Shown here in pieces: positions 36,301 to 44,793 of a DNA stretch of 63,040 nucleotides (its first letter is position 1; every line of letters begins with the position of its first letter). Where the stretch lies: NCBI GenBank assembly GCA_944324705.1, contig CALUXI010000009.1, positions 1 to 63,040 on the forward strand. Reading direction: 5' to 3'. The position numbers and the translations under genes are program-made. Below the pieces are notes generated by a model, which was not told the DNA's origin, ran no database searches, and saw only the letters and a program-made list of their open reading frames with translations. The stretch comes from an uncultured Acholeplasmatales bacterium (lineage in GTDB: Bacteria; Bacillota_I; Bacilli_A; Acholeplasmatales; Anaeroplasmataceae).

Positions 36301-37016
36301 TCTTCTATTACTACATTTGGTAAAGTCTTATTTATTTCTTTAAATTTATAATTAGCAAGTAATAGATGTGAATTATATGTTACTTCCCTACTTGTATCAA
36401 GTTTTAATTTAATAAAATCAATACCTTTTTCAATACTAATAGGGAATAAAGCTAGTGGGGCATGAATATAAAAATCATCTGCTATCTTACCTTTAATAAA
36501 AGGATAACCAACATATAAATCTAAAATACCCTTATCACGATAGTTTTTCTCTGTATCTCTATATACAGCATTAAATAATTTAAAAGCTACCCCAGAGTTA
36601 ATAGATATCTTAAATGTTTTATGTCTAAATAATAAATCAAATGGATCGTTTCCTGATGTATTTAAATCGAATGAAGCTTGAGGTAGTTTAGGAATATATA
36701 ACATCCTATTTCTTTTATTTATTTCAACTAACTTTTTTTCTAACTCCCTAATTGTATTTAAAACATCAGGATTTAAATCACAAAAATTAGAACTGTTAGC
36801 TACTAAAGATGTTACTACATCAACTATTTCATCAACATAACGATAATCTATCTTAACTAATTTATTAAGTTCTTCCTTACTTTGAGGTTTAACTTTAACT
36901 ATTTTTTCTAAATCAACATCACTAAAAACTTCAGGTTTTTCTTTGGCTCGTGATTCATCTTGAATACGTTTTTTACGTCTTAACAACTCTTCTCTTAATA
37001 AATTATCGATATTCAT
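33363..37016 (-). CDS. Large SF1 helicase with DUF4011-like N-terminus and C-terminal Vsr/MTES-like nuclease
   Basis: A 1217-aa cytosolic protein. Residues 90-110 resemble the DUF4011 motif (EINKRNRMLY). The SF1 helicase core has Walker A GPPGTGKS at 369-376, Walker B DLVIFDEASQLY, motif III GDSKQLRPSS, motif V/VI with NVQGDERDVIIFS and RLNVAITRAKQKVIVV. The last ~95 residues (EVYQEIRRRGFTVLANVG, LGIEFD, RREYMESRGW-like RRKYMESRGWHIYRIW) look like a PD-(D/E)xK domain of the Vsr/MTES type, with Glu-Phe-Asp as the probable acidic site. A coiled, Lys/Asn-rich insertion of about 300 residues splits the two RecA halves. Proteins with this plan occur in defence islands, but no partner defence gene is visible here. 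Confidence 0.85.
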   Translation of the reverse strand: MNIDNLLREELLRRKKRIQDESRAKEKPEVFSDVDLEKIVKVKPQSKEELNKLVKIDYRYVDEIVDVVTSLVANSSNFCDLNPDVLNTIRELEKKLVEINKRNRMLYIPKLPQASFDLNTSGNDPFDLLFRHKTFKISINSGVAFKLFNAVYRDTEKNYRDKGILDLYVGYPFIKGKIADDFYIHAPLALFPISIEKGIDFIKLKLDTSREVTYNSHLLLANYKFKEINKTLPNVVIEDLNLANFMTNLIDFYNEEGIRFYRVSKDLAPFIQVKADDLKYYRIGDYSVESYAVLARFSSYSTILQKDFEQILQNKIITKNLAKLLSNNTADFVSTKEFSGELDYVGELNSSQEEVIKNINVKDAVVVEGPPGTGKSQTITSLVTNFVLNDKSVLLVSEKKAALDVVYSRLGILNKFALQIDDINDKDGFYKSLIKIFSDEDVKTLNSNQEELIEIDKKINNITTRFQNIADIFYKDSNFGTSCSQMYQETTSFNLDNPGDKITYNALKESLYNFNFNDLLYNDIKDSFVKFKDSGFLSKVLLYKKYENTFIYYLNDDLTDLNLEDIRSEVRKLSQDIKDFKEKSKFKQMFKGKIKKSINSFGKKYFRELNKEVRINLINKGISIVDLDDYKSFVDGKKIYLTLTKTNIYYLEALRKVIKDVEHDLSLANQILLNFLLYNYLINYEQQHLEALADIHNYNELYNTLDNLYNKKKDVVLNIVYNKLLDGIKKIKSSEKWDEINHNIVSAKRKYNLNRFINKYYSLFNNNIKIYLMTPEVVSEVFPLFEKSFDLVIFDEASQLYIEKSIPTIFRAKKLLVAGDSKQLRPSSLGSGRLEYDVDEYDEDNIALEEESLLELAKYKILPPLVLNFHYRSKYQELISFSNYAFYNDDLYISPNTTDKSYNAIRVYKIDNGLWLDRQNKPEALKVVSLLKDFLKTRTNNETVGIITFNSQQRDLILDLIDLEANNDSEFASLVKSEFKRNKDGEDIGLFVKNIENVQGDERDVIIFSIGYAKNENGKLVHNFGWLNQKGGENRLNVAITRAKQKVIVVTSIFPYELKIEQTTNSGPRYLKKYLEYCFAVSSSDNVAAKATLYSLREQNQLHKNNEQNIIAEVYQEIRRRGFTVLANVGIGKYSIALAIKQDDKYILGIEFDTLLFKNISNVRERDYSRRKYMESRGWHIYRIWIMNWWRNKEAEIDNICSYLQGILQNNTYLIED

Positions 37017-37036
37017 GAATCTTCGCCTCCTTTTAT

Positions 37037-37861
37037 TTAAATTTTCATATAATCTTCTACTTTTAAACCTAATTTATGAGCAAATTCTTCAACTGCTTTA
37101 ACATCTGCAGAATATAAATTCTTAATTTTATGAGCATCAGCCCCAATAATTATTCTTAAATTAGGATATGTTTTAGCTATTTCCCAAAATTCTTTCCGCG
37201 GATATAACCATTCATCCTTATGCCCGTATTTAAGAGAGTTAGCTAAACCATTAGCATTAACTTCTAAATAAATCCCTAATCTACTAGCTGTTTCACAGAT
37301 CATATGACTAACCTTAATACAATGTTTATCAAAAACCTGCTTACCTTCTTCATTTTTATAATTAAAATAAAACAAATCTGGGTGTACTAAACAATTATAG
37401 ATACCTGTTTCCATACCTTTAATAGCTATATCAGCATAATCATAAATAGTTTTATAATTAACATCATCATAACTATTTTTTTCTATTCCATCAGATAAAA
37501 AATAATGAATACCTAAATTTAAATAATCTAAATTAGCTTTAAGCCCAATATAATATTCCTCATGACCCGGGATATATTCAACTTCTAAACCCTTATATAT
37601 CTTGATTTTTGAACCATATTTACTAATTGCCTCATCTAAAGCAGGTAAATAAATACTATAATATTCCTCTAAAGTCATATTTCTTTGAATCCAATTATTT
37701 AAATACTCCTCTTCCGACATAAACTCTCTAGGAACCGGTCCATGATCAGACATCCCAAGTTCTTTAAACCCTAAACTAATAGCTTCTTTTATGTAATCTT
37801 CTGGCATACCCTCAGCATGATTACATAACTTAGTGTGAGTATGATAATTAGCTTTTAACAT
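37037..37861 (-). CDS. PHP-domain phosphatase (histidinol-phosphatase HisK-like)
   Basis: A 274-aa metal-dependent phosphoesterase. Ligand motifs are YHTHTKLCNH at the N-terminus, MSDHGP, EVEYIPGHE, LVHPDLFY, and IIGADAHK near the end, the full HisJ/HisK set. The usual reaction is removal of phosphate from L-histidinol phosphate. No other his gene is in the window, so the substrate could be a different small phosphate. It lies between the helicase and the MacB-like genes with short gaps. Confidence 0.85.
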   Translation of the reverse strand: MLKANYHTHTKLCNHAEGMPEDYIKEAISLGFKELGMSDHGPVPREFMSEEEYLNNWIQRNMTLEEYYSIYLPALDEAISKYGSKIKIYKGLEVEYIPGHEEYYIGLKANLDYLNLGIHYFLSDGIEKNSYDDVNYKTIYDYADIAIKGMETGIYNCLVHPDLFYFNYKNEEGKQVFDKHCIKVSHMICETASRLGIYLEVNANGLANSLKYGHKDEWLYPRKEFWEIAKTYPNLRIIIGADAHKIKNLYSADVKAVEEFAHKLGLKVEDYMKI

Positions 37862-37872
37862 TTTATCCCTTC

Positions 37873-40410
37873 CTACATATCATATTTCGTAATTAAATTA
37901 GCTGGACTTCGCTTTAAATACATATAAATTGGTAAAAGTCCTATTACTATATTTATTAAATATAATAAACCTATTCCTACTCCAAAGGAAGTGAAATTCA
38001 CTAAAAATAAATTCATTCCGGACATTTCATTAACTAACGAATTGCCTAAAGCAAAGAAAGTAAACATCATTAAATAGCCTATTAAAGTAGTAAAGGTACT
38101 TAATACAATAACTTCTTTTAAATATTTAAAATAAAAACTTCGTTTAGTAGCCCCTAAAGTTCGGTATACCGCAATTTCATATTGTTCTTTTAAAACTTTA
38201 GAACGCATTACAAAATAAACTAATAAAACATAAGTTACAATTAAAACTAAGGAAATAACTCCAAAAATAATGATATCTTCATAATTATAAGCCTTGTATA
38301 GTCCAACATAATAATCATATTGACTAATTAATGACACTTCTTGATCATATTGTGTCTTTAAAAAATTAATTAACCCATTATAATCAGATATTTCAAAAGC
38401 TAAATCTTTATTAAAATTACTCTTATTACATAAATAATTAAAAGTGTCAGAATTAACTAACATATTACCAAAAGTTTCACTTTGACTAGCATCATAAAAT
38501 CCTACTATTGTTAAATTAGTATAATTATCTATAGGAGAATTAATCTTATCTCCAACATTATAAAAAGATAACATATAAGCAGGTAATAAACAGGTTAAAT
38601 TATTAGTAATATCTTCACCCTTAATTATCTTATAATTTAAATCTTCATTAGCCATAATATCTGTTCCACCAGGTAAATCATTAGAATTTAAGAATACTGC
38701 ATCATCTTGAACTACATAATCTTCCTTTAACCTAATAATACCATCTACTGTAAATGTGCCTAAATTCGTATGAACTACATCATTCAAATCATATTTAGAG
38801 TTCTCTAATACACAAGCTTCCCCAACAAAACCATCAATTACTTCATAATTATAGTCACTAATATTATAAATAGTAGCATATTTAAGATCTACAGAATTAG
38901 AAGAAACATATATTTCTTTGCTTGTTGTATATAAAACAGCTATTTCATCTTCTATTATACCAGATACTTTAAAATAATATTTTTTTATGCCCATAGTTAC
39001 TAAATTTTTATTTAAAATATCTTCATAATTATCCGATAACATATCAGCTAATTTTGTTGTTATGACAGCATTTTCTAAATTACCAGCTACAAGTTCTCTT
39101 TCATTTATTTGTTCTTTATTATTAATATATGTATTAGTTGTTTGTCGATAATTTTCAATGCTGTTTGTTTTCTCTACTAAAGAAACTGTTAATGTACTAT
39201 TAGCTGATAAATCACAAACATAAGGTAAAATATCTTCAAGGATGTCATATGATACATAAGAATCATACGTTTTATCTACAATTACATATTTATTTTTATA
39301 TGCCGTAGGTTCATAAGGAGTTAAAATATAATTAAAAAATGATGTCACCGAAATAGCTAAAATAAACCCAACCCCAAAGAAAGAAATCTTTAGTAATTTA
39401 TCTTTCCTTCTTCTATTTTTAAAGAAATTAACAAAACTGTCTTTAAATTTAGATAAAGATCTTCTTCTCTTTAAGTTATTGTTATACCAAGAATTATCAA
39501 AATCAATTTCTTTTTCAACAATTTCTGTTCTTTTTTCTTTTAATCTATCAGGACTTAAAATAGATATATTTTTATTAGCTACTAAATAATACCTATTATC
39601 TCTATATATTAGATTAATCTTTAAATCATAATCTTCATTAGCATAAATATTTAATTCTAAATTATTTAAACTAGTACTATCTTTTTGATAATCTTCTAAA
39701 TAAATAACATCATCTTCATTAGAATTGATATTATTAACATCACTTAAATCAACATTATTATTAATATTACCATCTGAAATATAAATAATATTATCACTAT
39801 AATTTTTAGCCAATTCATTATTATGGGTAACTAATAATACTAATGTAGTTTTACTAACTTCTTTTAAAATATTCATAATAGCTAAACTATTACTCTTATC
39901 TAAATTACCTGTTGGCTCATCAGCTAAAATAATTTTAGCATTTTTAATTAAAGCTCTAGCGATACTTATTCTTTGTTGTTCCCCGCCAGATAAGTTCTTA
40001 GCTAATTTTTTTCTTTTCTTATACATCCCAACTTTTTTTAAGACGTATTCAATTCTTGCCTCTACTTCTTTTTCATCAACTATACCAATAATATTAAGAC
40101 ATATTTTTAAATTTTCAATTACTGTCAAATCTGGAAATAATAAATAATTTTGAAAAATAATACCAATATTTTCTTGTCTATATAAATCTAAATTATAACC
40201 TTTATAAGTTTTACCATCATACTCAATAGTTCCATTATAATTATCTAAGCCACCTAAAATATGTAACAATGTTGATTTGCCACTACCACTTCTACCAAGT
40301 AAAGAAATAAGACCTGTATTAGGTAAATCTAAATTAACACCTTTTAAAACTTCTAAAGCGTTTTTCTTATTCTTGTTATAAACTTTTGTTAAATTAAGCG
40401 CTTTAATCAT
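37873..40410 (-). CDS. MacB-like fused ABC transporter (ATPase plus FtsX-type permease), longer partner
   Basis: A single 845-aa chain with an N-terminal ATPase (Walker A GRSGSGKST, signature LSGGEQQR, Walker B IILADEP), a ~110-residue linker region with acidic and Asn-rich stretches, then an FtsX/MacB permease: membrane helix 1 near residue 350, a ~330-residue extracellular domain, and three C-terminal helices. This class handles antibiotics, peptides or lipoproteins, using extracellular movement and not substrate passage through the membrane. I use ATG 40410 (AGGTG six bases upstream). It overlaps the partner gene by 8 bp, so the two chains probably form a heterodimer. Confidence 0.85.
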   Translation of the reverse strand: MIKALNLTKVYNKNKKNALEVLKGVNLDLPNTGLISLLGRSGSGKSTLLHILGGLDNYNGTIEYDGKTYKGYNLDLYRQENIGIIFQNYLLFPDLTVIENLKICLNIIGIVDEKEVEARIEYVLKKVGMYKKRKKLAKNLSGGEQQRISIARALIKNAKIILADEPTGNLDKSNSLAIMNILKEVSKTTLVLLVTHNNELAKNYSDNIIYISDGNINNNVDLSDVNNINSNEDDVIYLEDYQKDSTSLNNLELNIYANEDYDLKINLIYRDNRYYLVANKNISILSPDRLKEKRTEIVEKEIDFDNSWYNNNLKRRRSLSKFKDSFVNFFKNRRRKDKLLKISFFGVGFILAISVTSFFNYILTPYEPTAYKNKYVIVDKTYDSYVSYDILEDILPYVCDLSANSTLTVSLVEKTNSIENYRQTTNTYINNKEQINERELVAGNLENAVITTKLADMLSDNYEDILNKNLVTMGIKKYYFKVSGIIEDEIAVLYTTSKEIYVSSNSVDLKYATIYNISDYNYEVIDGFVGEACVLENSKYDLNDVVHTNLGTFTVDGIIRLKEDYVVQDDAVFLNSNDLPGGTDIMANEDLNYKIIKGEDITNNLTCLLPAYMLSFYNVGDKINSPIDNYTNLTIVGFYDASQSETFGNMLVNSDTFNYLCNKSNFNKDLAFEISDYNGLINFLKTQYDQEVSLISQYDYYVGLYKAYNYEDIIIFGVISLVLIVTYVLLVYFVMRSKVLKEQYEIAVYRTLGATKRSFYFKYLKEVIVLSTFTTLIGYLMMFTFFALGNSLVNEMSGMNLFLVNFTSFGVGIGLLYLINIVIGLLPIYMYLKRSPANLITKYDM

Positions 40411-42424
40411 TTCTCTCACCTACTAGTGTCTTAGTTGTTCTTTCTTTAAAGAAATTATAATTAACTTTGAACCCTAAGAAGACAATAAACATTAACATAA
40501 TAAAGATATATGCTACATAAATCCAAACTTCAACTATTCTATATAAAATAATATTAAAATAATAACCTAAAAAAATACTTAAAATAATAGTAAAAATTAA
40601 AGCTATAATAGAAACTATACTAGTCTCTAATAATAACATTTTTTGTGAGGACTTTTTATTAATTCCTAATATACGCATAATTGTATACTCTTTTAATTTA
40701 CTTACAAAAATATTTTTATAAATTAAATAAGTAATTAAATAAATAATGAACACTGGAATCAATAACATAATAAATAACAAAATCAAAGTTAATAAAGCTC
40801 CCCCATTAATACTACTATTTTCATAAGGATTATATAAATTATAACCTAAATCTCTTAATTTGTTGGCTTGACTATTAGTTAATATCGCATCTACCTCATA
40901 AGTTTCAAAATTATCACTTATAACATAATCAATAGGTAAATACACTGTAAAATCAGAATAAGCATCATCATAACTAACATCGGCATCTACACTAAATCTA
41001 TAATTAATAAATGGAGAATAAGCAAATTCTAATTTATTAAATTCATAACCTTTTGGCAAGTAAATAGTCACTTTATCAATATCTGTTCTCCGAACAAAAT
41101 CTAATTTTAAATTTAAATCATTATTAAGAATTGGAATAAAAGAATCATAATTAAAATTATTATTAGATAAATTACTTTCAAATGGCGTATATGCTATAAT
41201 CCCTCTTAAATACCTATTTCTTCCTACACCTACTACTTTAAAAGTTTTATTTTCACTCTCGTAAAAAACAGTATTATCAATTTTTTTCAAGGCTATTTGA
41301 TAAAAACTATAACCCGAAAATAGAACTATTTCATCTTCTGTCTGAGGCATTCTACCCTCAAACATATCGGTAGAAATATTTAAATTAGTTAGTTCATAAT
41401 TTGTACTATCACTAGTAATATACTTATTATACAAACTGTACTTATTATAATTAATTCCCGTAAAATCTTCTAAATTTAAAGCACTATAATCCTTATTGTT
41501 AATTACATAATAATTAGGGACTAAACATAAAGCACTATCTTCTGTTATTCTAGTTGTTCCTGAATAAGAATAAGATAAAGAACTAAACATAGTTAAAATA
41601 ATAAAAGACATTACAAACATAATCATAAAAGCAAAAATACTTTTTTTAGGTGTGCCTAACAAATTATTAGATGTAAAACGCAAAATATTTTTAAATGATA
41701 ACTTATTAGGACTTAAATCCATTTTAGTATTATCTCTATCATTTACTTCTTTTATCACTCTATCTTCAATTATATGACCATCAACTAAAGTTACTTTACG
41801 AGTTACAATATCTTTTACTTCTTCATAATTATGAGTAACTATTAAGACTAATTTATCTTTTGCTACTTCTTTAATTAAATTAATAATCTCTTTACTAGTA
41901 TTACTATCTAAATTACCAGTCATTTCATCACAAGCTAAGATTAAAGGATCTTGGGCTAAAGCTCTAGCTATGACAACTCTTTGTTTTTCCCCGCCAGATA
42001 ATTTAGTTCCACGATGTTTAACCCTAGCACTAAGACCTACTTTAGCAATTAATTCTAAAGCTTTTTCCTTAGCCTTATCATAATCCATTCCCTTAATTAA
42101 CAAAGGAAACATAACATTTTGTAAGACTGTGTATGAATCTATAATATTATAATTTTGATAAATAAAACCTACATATTTAGCTTTAAAATTATCCGCATCA
42201 TTTACATCAAAATAACTAGTTTCCTCACCATTAAAATAAATTTCTCCATCATTATAAGTATCATTAGCACATATAACATTTAATAAAGTTGATTTACCAC
42301 TACCACTTTCACCTGTAATAGCAACAATATCCCCCTTATTAAACTCTAAATTAATATGTTCTAAAGCTACTGTTGTTATACCATTAGAATTATAATATTT
42401 AGATACATCTTTTAATTTAATCAT
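40403..42424 (-). CDS. MacB-like fused ABC transporter (ATPase plus FtsX-type permease), shorter partner
   Basis: A 673-aa chain with an N-terminal ATPase (GESGSGKST, LSGGEKQR, LILACDEMTGNLD) and an FtsX-type permease: helix 1 near residue 262, an extracellular domain of about 240 residues, and three C-terminal helices. In Walker B the usual Asp-Glu-Pro is Asp-Glu-Met here. The gene overlaps the flavin reductase-like gene by 4 bp (ATGA) and the longer partner by 8 bp. Two such ATPase-permease fusions in tandem suggest a heterodimeric transporter. Confidence 0.85.
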   Translation of the reverse strand: MIKLKDVSKYYNSNGITTVALEHINLEFNKGDIVAITGESGSGKSTLLNVICANDTYNDGEIYFNGEETSYFDVNDADNFKAKYVGFIYQNYNIIDSYTVLQNVMFPLLIKGMDYDKAKEKALELIAKVGLSARVKHRGTKLSGGEKQRVVIARALAQDPLILACDEMTGNLDSNTSKEIINLIKEVAKDKLVLIVTHNYEEVKDIVTRKVTLVDGHIIEDRVIKEVNDRDNTKMDLSPNKLSFKNILRFTSNNLLGTPKKSIFAFMIMFVMSFIILTMFSSLSYSYSGTTRITEDSALCLVPNYYVINNKDYSALNLEDFTGINYNKYSLYNKYITSDSTNYELTNLNISTDMFEGRMPQTEDEIVLFSGYSFYQIALKKIDNTVFYESENKTFKVVGVGRNRYLRGIIAYTPFESNLSNNNFNYDSFIPILNNDLNLKLDFVRRTDIDKVTIYLPKGYEFNKLEFAYSPFINYRFSVDADVSYDDAYSDFTVYLPIDYVISDNFETYEVDAILTNSQANKLRDLGYNLYNPYENSSINGGALLTLILLFIMLLIPVFIIYLITYLIYKNIFVSKLKEYTIMRILGINKKSSQKMLLLETSIVSIIALIFTIILSIFLGYYFNIILYRIVEVWIYVAYIFIMLMFIVFLGFKVNYNFFKERTTKTLVGERND

Positions 42425-42864
42425 TTAACCTCTCCACTAGCTAAAAAAGCTTTATTGTCATCTTGTTTATAATCTAAAACTTTTAAATAAACTAAATAAT
42501 CAGCTTCCATTCCTTCTACGTGCATTACATCTAATACTTCACATTTCATTTTAACTTTAGCTTCTTTAACAACATATACATCATTATACTTTTCTAAATA
42601 ATGTTGATTAAATTTTGGGTAACTATCACTATGATTTTCCCCGAAATGTTTAGCTATTAAATCTTGACCTTTAGCTAAGGCAGACACACCTACTAAGTCA
42701 CCCTTAACTAAACTCTTACCAGTATCTGATGTACTACCTAGTAACATCATAACCTTATCATAATCACACATCATAGACCATGCACACGTCATAGCTCTAA
42801 ACTTACTATTTTTATAAGATGTTATAACATTAGCACCCATTAAAAAAGCCTCTAAATTAGCCAT
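42421..42864 (-). CDS. Flavin reductase-like FMN-binding split-barrel protein
   Basis: A 147-aa flavin reductase-like domain protein. The N-terminal half reads GANVITSYKNSKFRAMTCAWSM, the family's flavin-facing strand-loop, and KSLVKGDLVGVSAL follows. Members reduce flavins with NAD(P)H or bind FMN for other uses. It is the first gene of the unit with the two MacB-like transporters and ends in TGA overlapping the next ATG. How a flavoprotein relates to the exporter is unknown. Confidence 0.75.
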   Translation of the reverse strand: MANLEAFLMGANVITSYKNSKFRAMTCAWSMMCDYDKVMMLLGSTSDTGKSLVKGDLVGVSALAKGQDLIAKHFGENHSDSYPKFNQHYLEKYNDVYVVKEAKVKMKCEVLDVMHVEGMEADYLVYLKVLDYKQDDNKAFLASGEVK

Positions 42865-42963
42865 ATTTTCTACCTCCTATTTGTTTCAATATCTCATATT
42901 AAAAGATAATTGTTTTTTACTTCTAACTAAATTATATCATAAACAAAATAAACTATAAAGAAA

Positions 42964-42993
42964 AAACAAAAAGAGGAAGCAAAACTGCTTCCT
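42964..42993 (-). terminator. Terminator behind the 43014 membrane protein gene
   Basis: On the minus strand AGGAAGC and GCTTCCT form a 7-bp stem with a six-base loop, followed by CTTTTTGTTTTTTC. It separates the small membrane protein gene from the flavin reductase unit. Confidence 0.8.
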
Positions 42994-43013
42994 AAATAAT
43001 AACCATCTTCTTT

Positions 43014-43292
43014 TTATACAAAACCTTGAACAAGAGCAATTGGAGAGTATAAAAGAAGAACTAAAATTGATACCATTAAATCTTTGAAGAAAATCGTTAC
43101 TTTTGCTTTATTGCCTTTATAATTTCTAACATCTATTAAAATCAATAATACTAATGTTATAGCATTACCTAAAGCAAAAGGCGCCCAAGCTAAATCAAAA
43201 CCATTCATATTTAAAGCTATTGGATGGACAATCATAAATACTACAATAAACAAAACTGTTATTATAATGGCATATATAGTACTTTTCCTCAT
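43014..43292 (-). CDS. Small three-helix membrane protein
   Basis: A 92-aa protein with three membrane segments (about 6-27, 38-54, 70-89) and a short basic loop DVRNYKGNKAKV. I recognise no family. It has a good ribosome site (AAAGGAGG) and its own terminator, so it is a single-gene unit. Confidence 0.6.
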   Translation of the reverse strand: MRKSTIYAIIITVLFIVVFMIVHPIALNMNGFDLAWAPFALGNAITLVLLILIDVRNYKGNKAKVTIFFKDLMVSILVLLLYSPIALVQGFV

Positions 43293-43394
43293 TTTTTTAT
43301 ACCTCCTTTCATTTAAAAACGCTACCTCTACATTTATACTGTAGTATTTTTAAAAAAATAAGTCAAGGCTTTTTAAAATTTACATTATTTTCAT

Positions 43395-43417
43395 AAATAA
43401 AACGACCTAAAAGTCGT
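43395..43417 (-). terminator. Terminator behind the barnase-like lipoprotein / DUF4250 pair
   Basis: A 5-bp stem ACGAC/GTCGT (43402-43406 with 43413-43417) with a six-base loop is followed by TTTTATTTATG on the minus strand, directly after the DUF4250 stop. Confidence 0.65.
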
Positions 43418-43418
43418 C

Positions 43419-43595
43419 TTATCTCTTAATAAATCTATTTTCTTTTTGATTATAAACATAATCTATTTTATTTAAAATACTAATTATTTCTTCTTTATCA
43501 AAATCTAAGTCTTCAACTAATCCATCTAAACTAGCATAATTATCTCTTAATTTAGTATTTATATAAGATAATAAAATATTAGGGTCTTTAATCAT
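43419..43595 (-). CDS. DUF4250-family small protein
   Basis: A 58-aa protein beginning MIKDPNILLSYINTKLRDNY and continuing SLDGLVEDLDFDKEEI, a very good match to DUF4250 proteins (pattern DPxxLLSYxNxKLRDxYxSLDxLCxxLDxD). It looks like a small helix-turn-helix fold, and its function is unknown. Its ATG overlaps the stop of the upstream lipoprotein gene by 8 bp (ATGATTAA), so it is translationally coupled to it. A terminator follows immediately. Confidence 0.85.
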   Translation of the reverse strand: MIKDPNILLSYINTKLRDNYASLDGLVEDLDFDKEEIISILNKIDYVYNQKENRFIKR

Positions 43596-44712
43596 TTAAA
43601 AAATCCTTTCTTAAAGTTTCTACATATGGGGTAGGGTTATAATTTTCTCTACTAGAGATTTCGCCACCACCCGTAATATTACCAAACATTTCACCCCAAC
43701 CACCTTCATAATTTAAATATTCTTCAAAATCATTATAATGATTGTAGGTATAAAAAACATAACGTTCATTAGGATCTATTACTTGATTACCATTTTTGTC
43801 ATAACGAACATAAACTAATCTTGCTGCCCCTCTGACAATCGTTCTTCCATTATTGTATATTCTAGCTAAATACGCCGGATCACAATCAGTACCGGTAGTG
43901 CCTAAATCTATTTCATAATAATCTAGTTCTCCACCTTCACCACTAATATTTGGTAATAGTGGTTCATAAGGATATTTACTTGTATCACCAGAAAAATAGG
44001 TATTATTTAATCTTAAATATTCTTTCCAAGGATTATATGTAGGTTTTAGTGATTTACCTTCAACATAATTGGCTGGAATATCCCCAAAAGCCATTAAATA
44101 AGCCGCTACTTCTTCAAGAGTAATATAAGCACAATTTCTATAAACATGGTTAACAACATTACCATAGGTATCTAAAACATAATATGTATTATAATCTTCA
44201 CTAAATAAAGTTGTTGTATTTCTAACATACTTACCATCTTCTTTAATTCTATTACTATATGTAGGTTTTTGATTAGGTACTTCAATATCTCCACTCATTA
44301 AATAATAACCTGTTCTAACAACAGCCTCATCATAACTATATGCTTTAGTATAATTTTGATAAAAATCATCTATATTAATATCTTTATACATGTTTTCATA
44401 ATCGATATCTTCAACAACTTCAATATTTATTGTTGTCTCTACATCACCTAGACTTGCAGTAACTATAAATTCACCAGTCTTAGTCGGATTTATATTTCCT
44501 AATTCACTAATATTTAAATCAGGAGAACTATATTTAACTTTTCCTTCTAAATTAATTAAATCTACTTCAAGTTGGTATTCTTTGTTAACTTCAATTTTTA
44601 AATTATTTCTATTACTAATTATTATTTGAGCTTCTTTGTTTTCATTTTGTTTAACACAGCTACATAATATTAATAAACATAAACTGCTTAAAATTAGACA
44701 TTTTTTTATCAT
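43588..44712 (-). CDS. Lipoprotein with Ig-like domain and barnase-like ribonuclease domain
   Basis: A 374-aa lipoprotein (lipobox LCSC, Cys19). Residues 28-100 look like a bacterial Ig-like domain. Residues 195-345 resemble barnase: YITLEEVAAYLMAFGDIPANY matches the N-terminal ITKSEAQALGW region; then GKSLKP; YYEIDL supplies a Glu (267) like barnase Glu73; ARLVYVRY supplies Arg298, as in RxxRILY; and YTYNHYNDFEEY supplies His325, as in TTDHYQTF. The spacing is longer than in barnase because of an insertion near 272-295. It could be a secreted nuclease or a fold reused for binding. No barstar gene is visible. Confidence 0.7.
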   Translation of the reverse strand: MIKKCLILSSLCLLILCSCVKQNENKEAQIIISNRNNLKIEVNKEYQLEVDLINLEGKVKYSSPDLNISELGNINPTKTGEFIVTASLGDVETTINIEVVEDIDYENMYKDINIDDFYQNYTKAYSYDEAVVRTGYYLMSGDIEVPNQKPTYSNRIKEDGKYVRNTTTLFSEDYNTYYVLDTYGNVVNHVYRNCAYITLEEVAAYLMAFGDIPANYVEGKSLKPTYNPWKEYLRLNNTYFSGDTSKYPYEPLLPNISGEGGELDYYEIDLGTTGTDCDPAYLARIYNNGRTIVRGAARLVYVRYDKNGNQVIDPNERYVFYTYNHYNDFEEYLNYEGGWGEMFGNITGGGEISSRENYNPTPYVETLRKDFLND

Positions 44713-44793
44713 AATAAAATTACCTCTATTAAGATTTTACCATAGCATCGTAAAAAAATCTCTAAAATAGATAACTACTTTAGAGATAAAATA

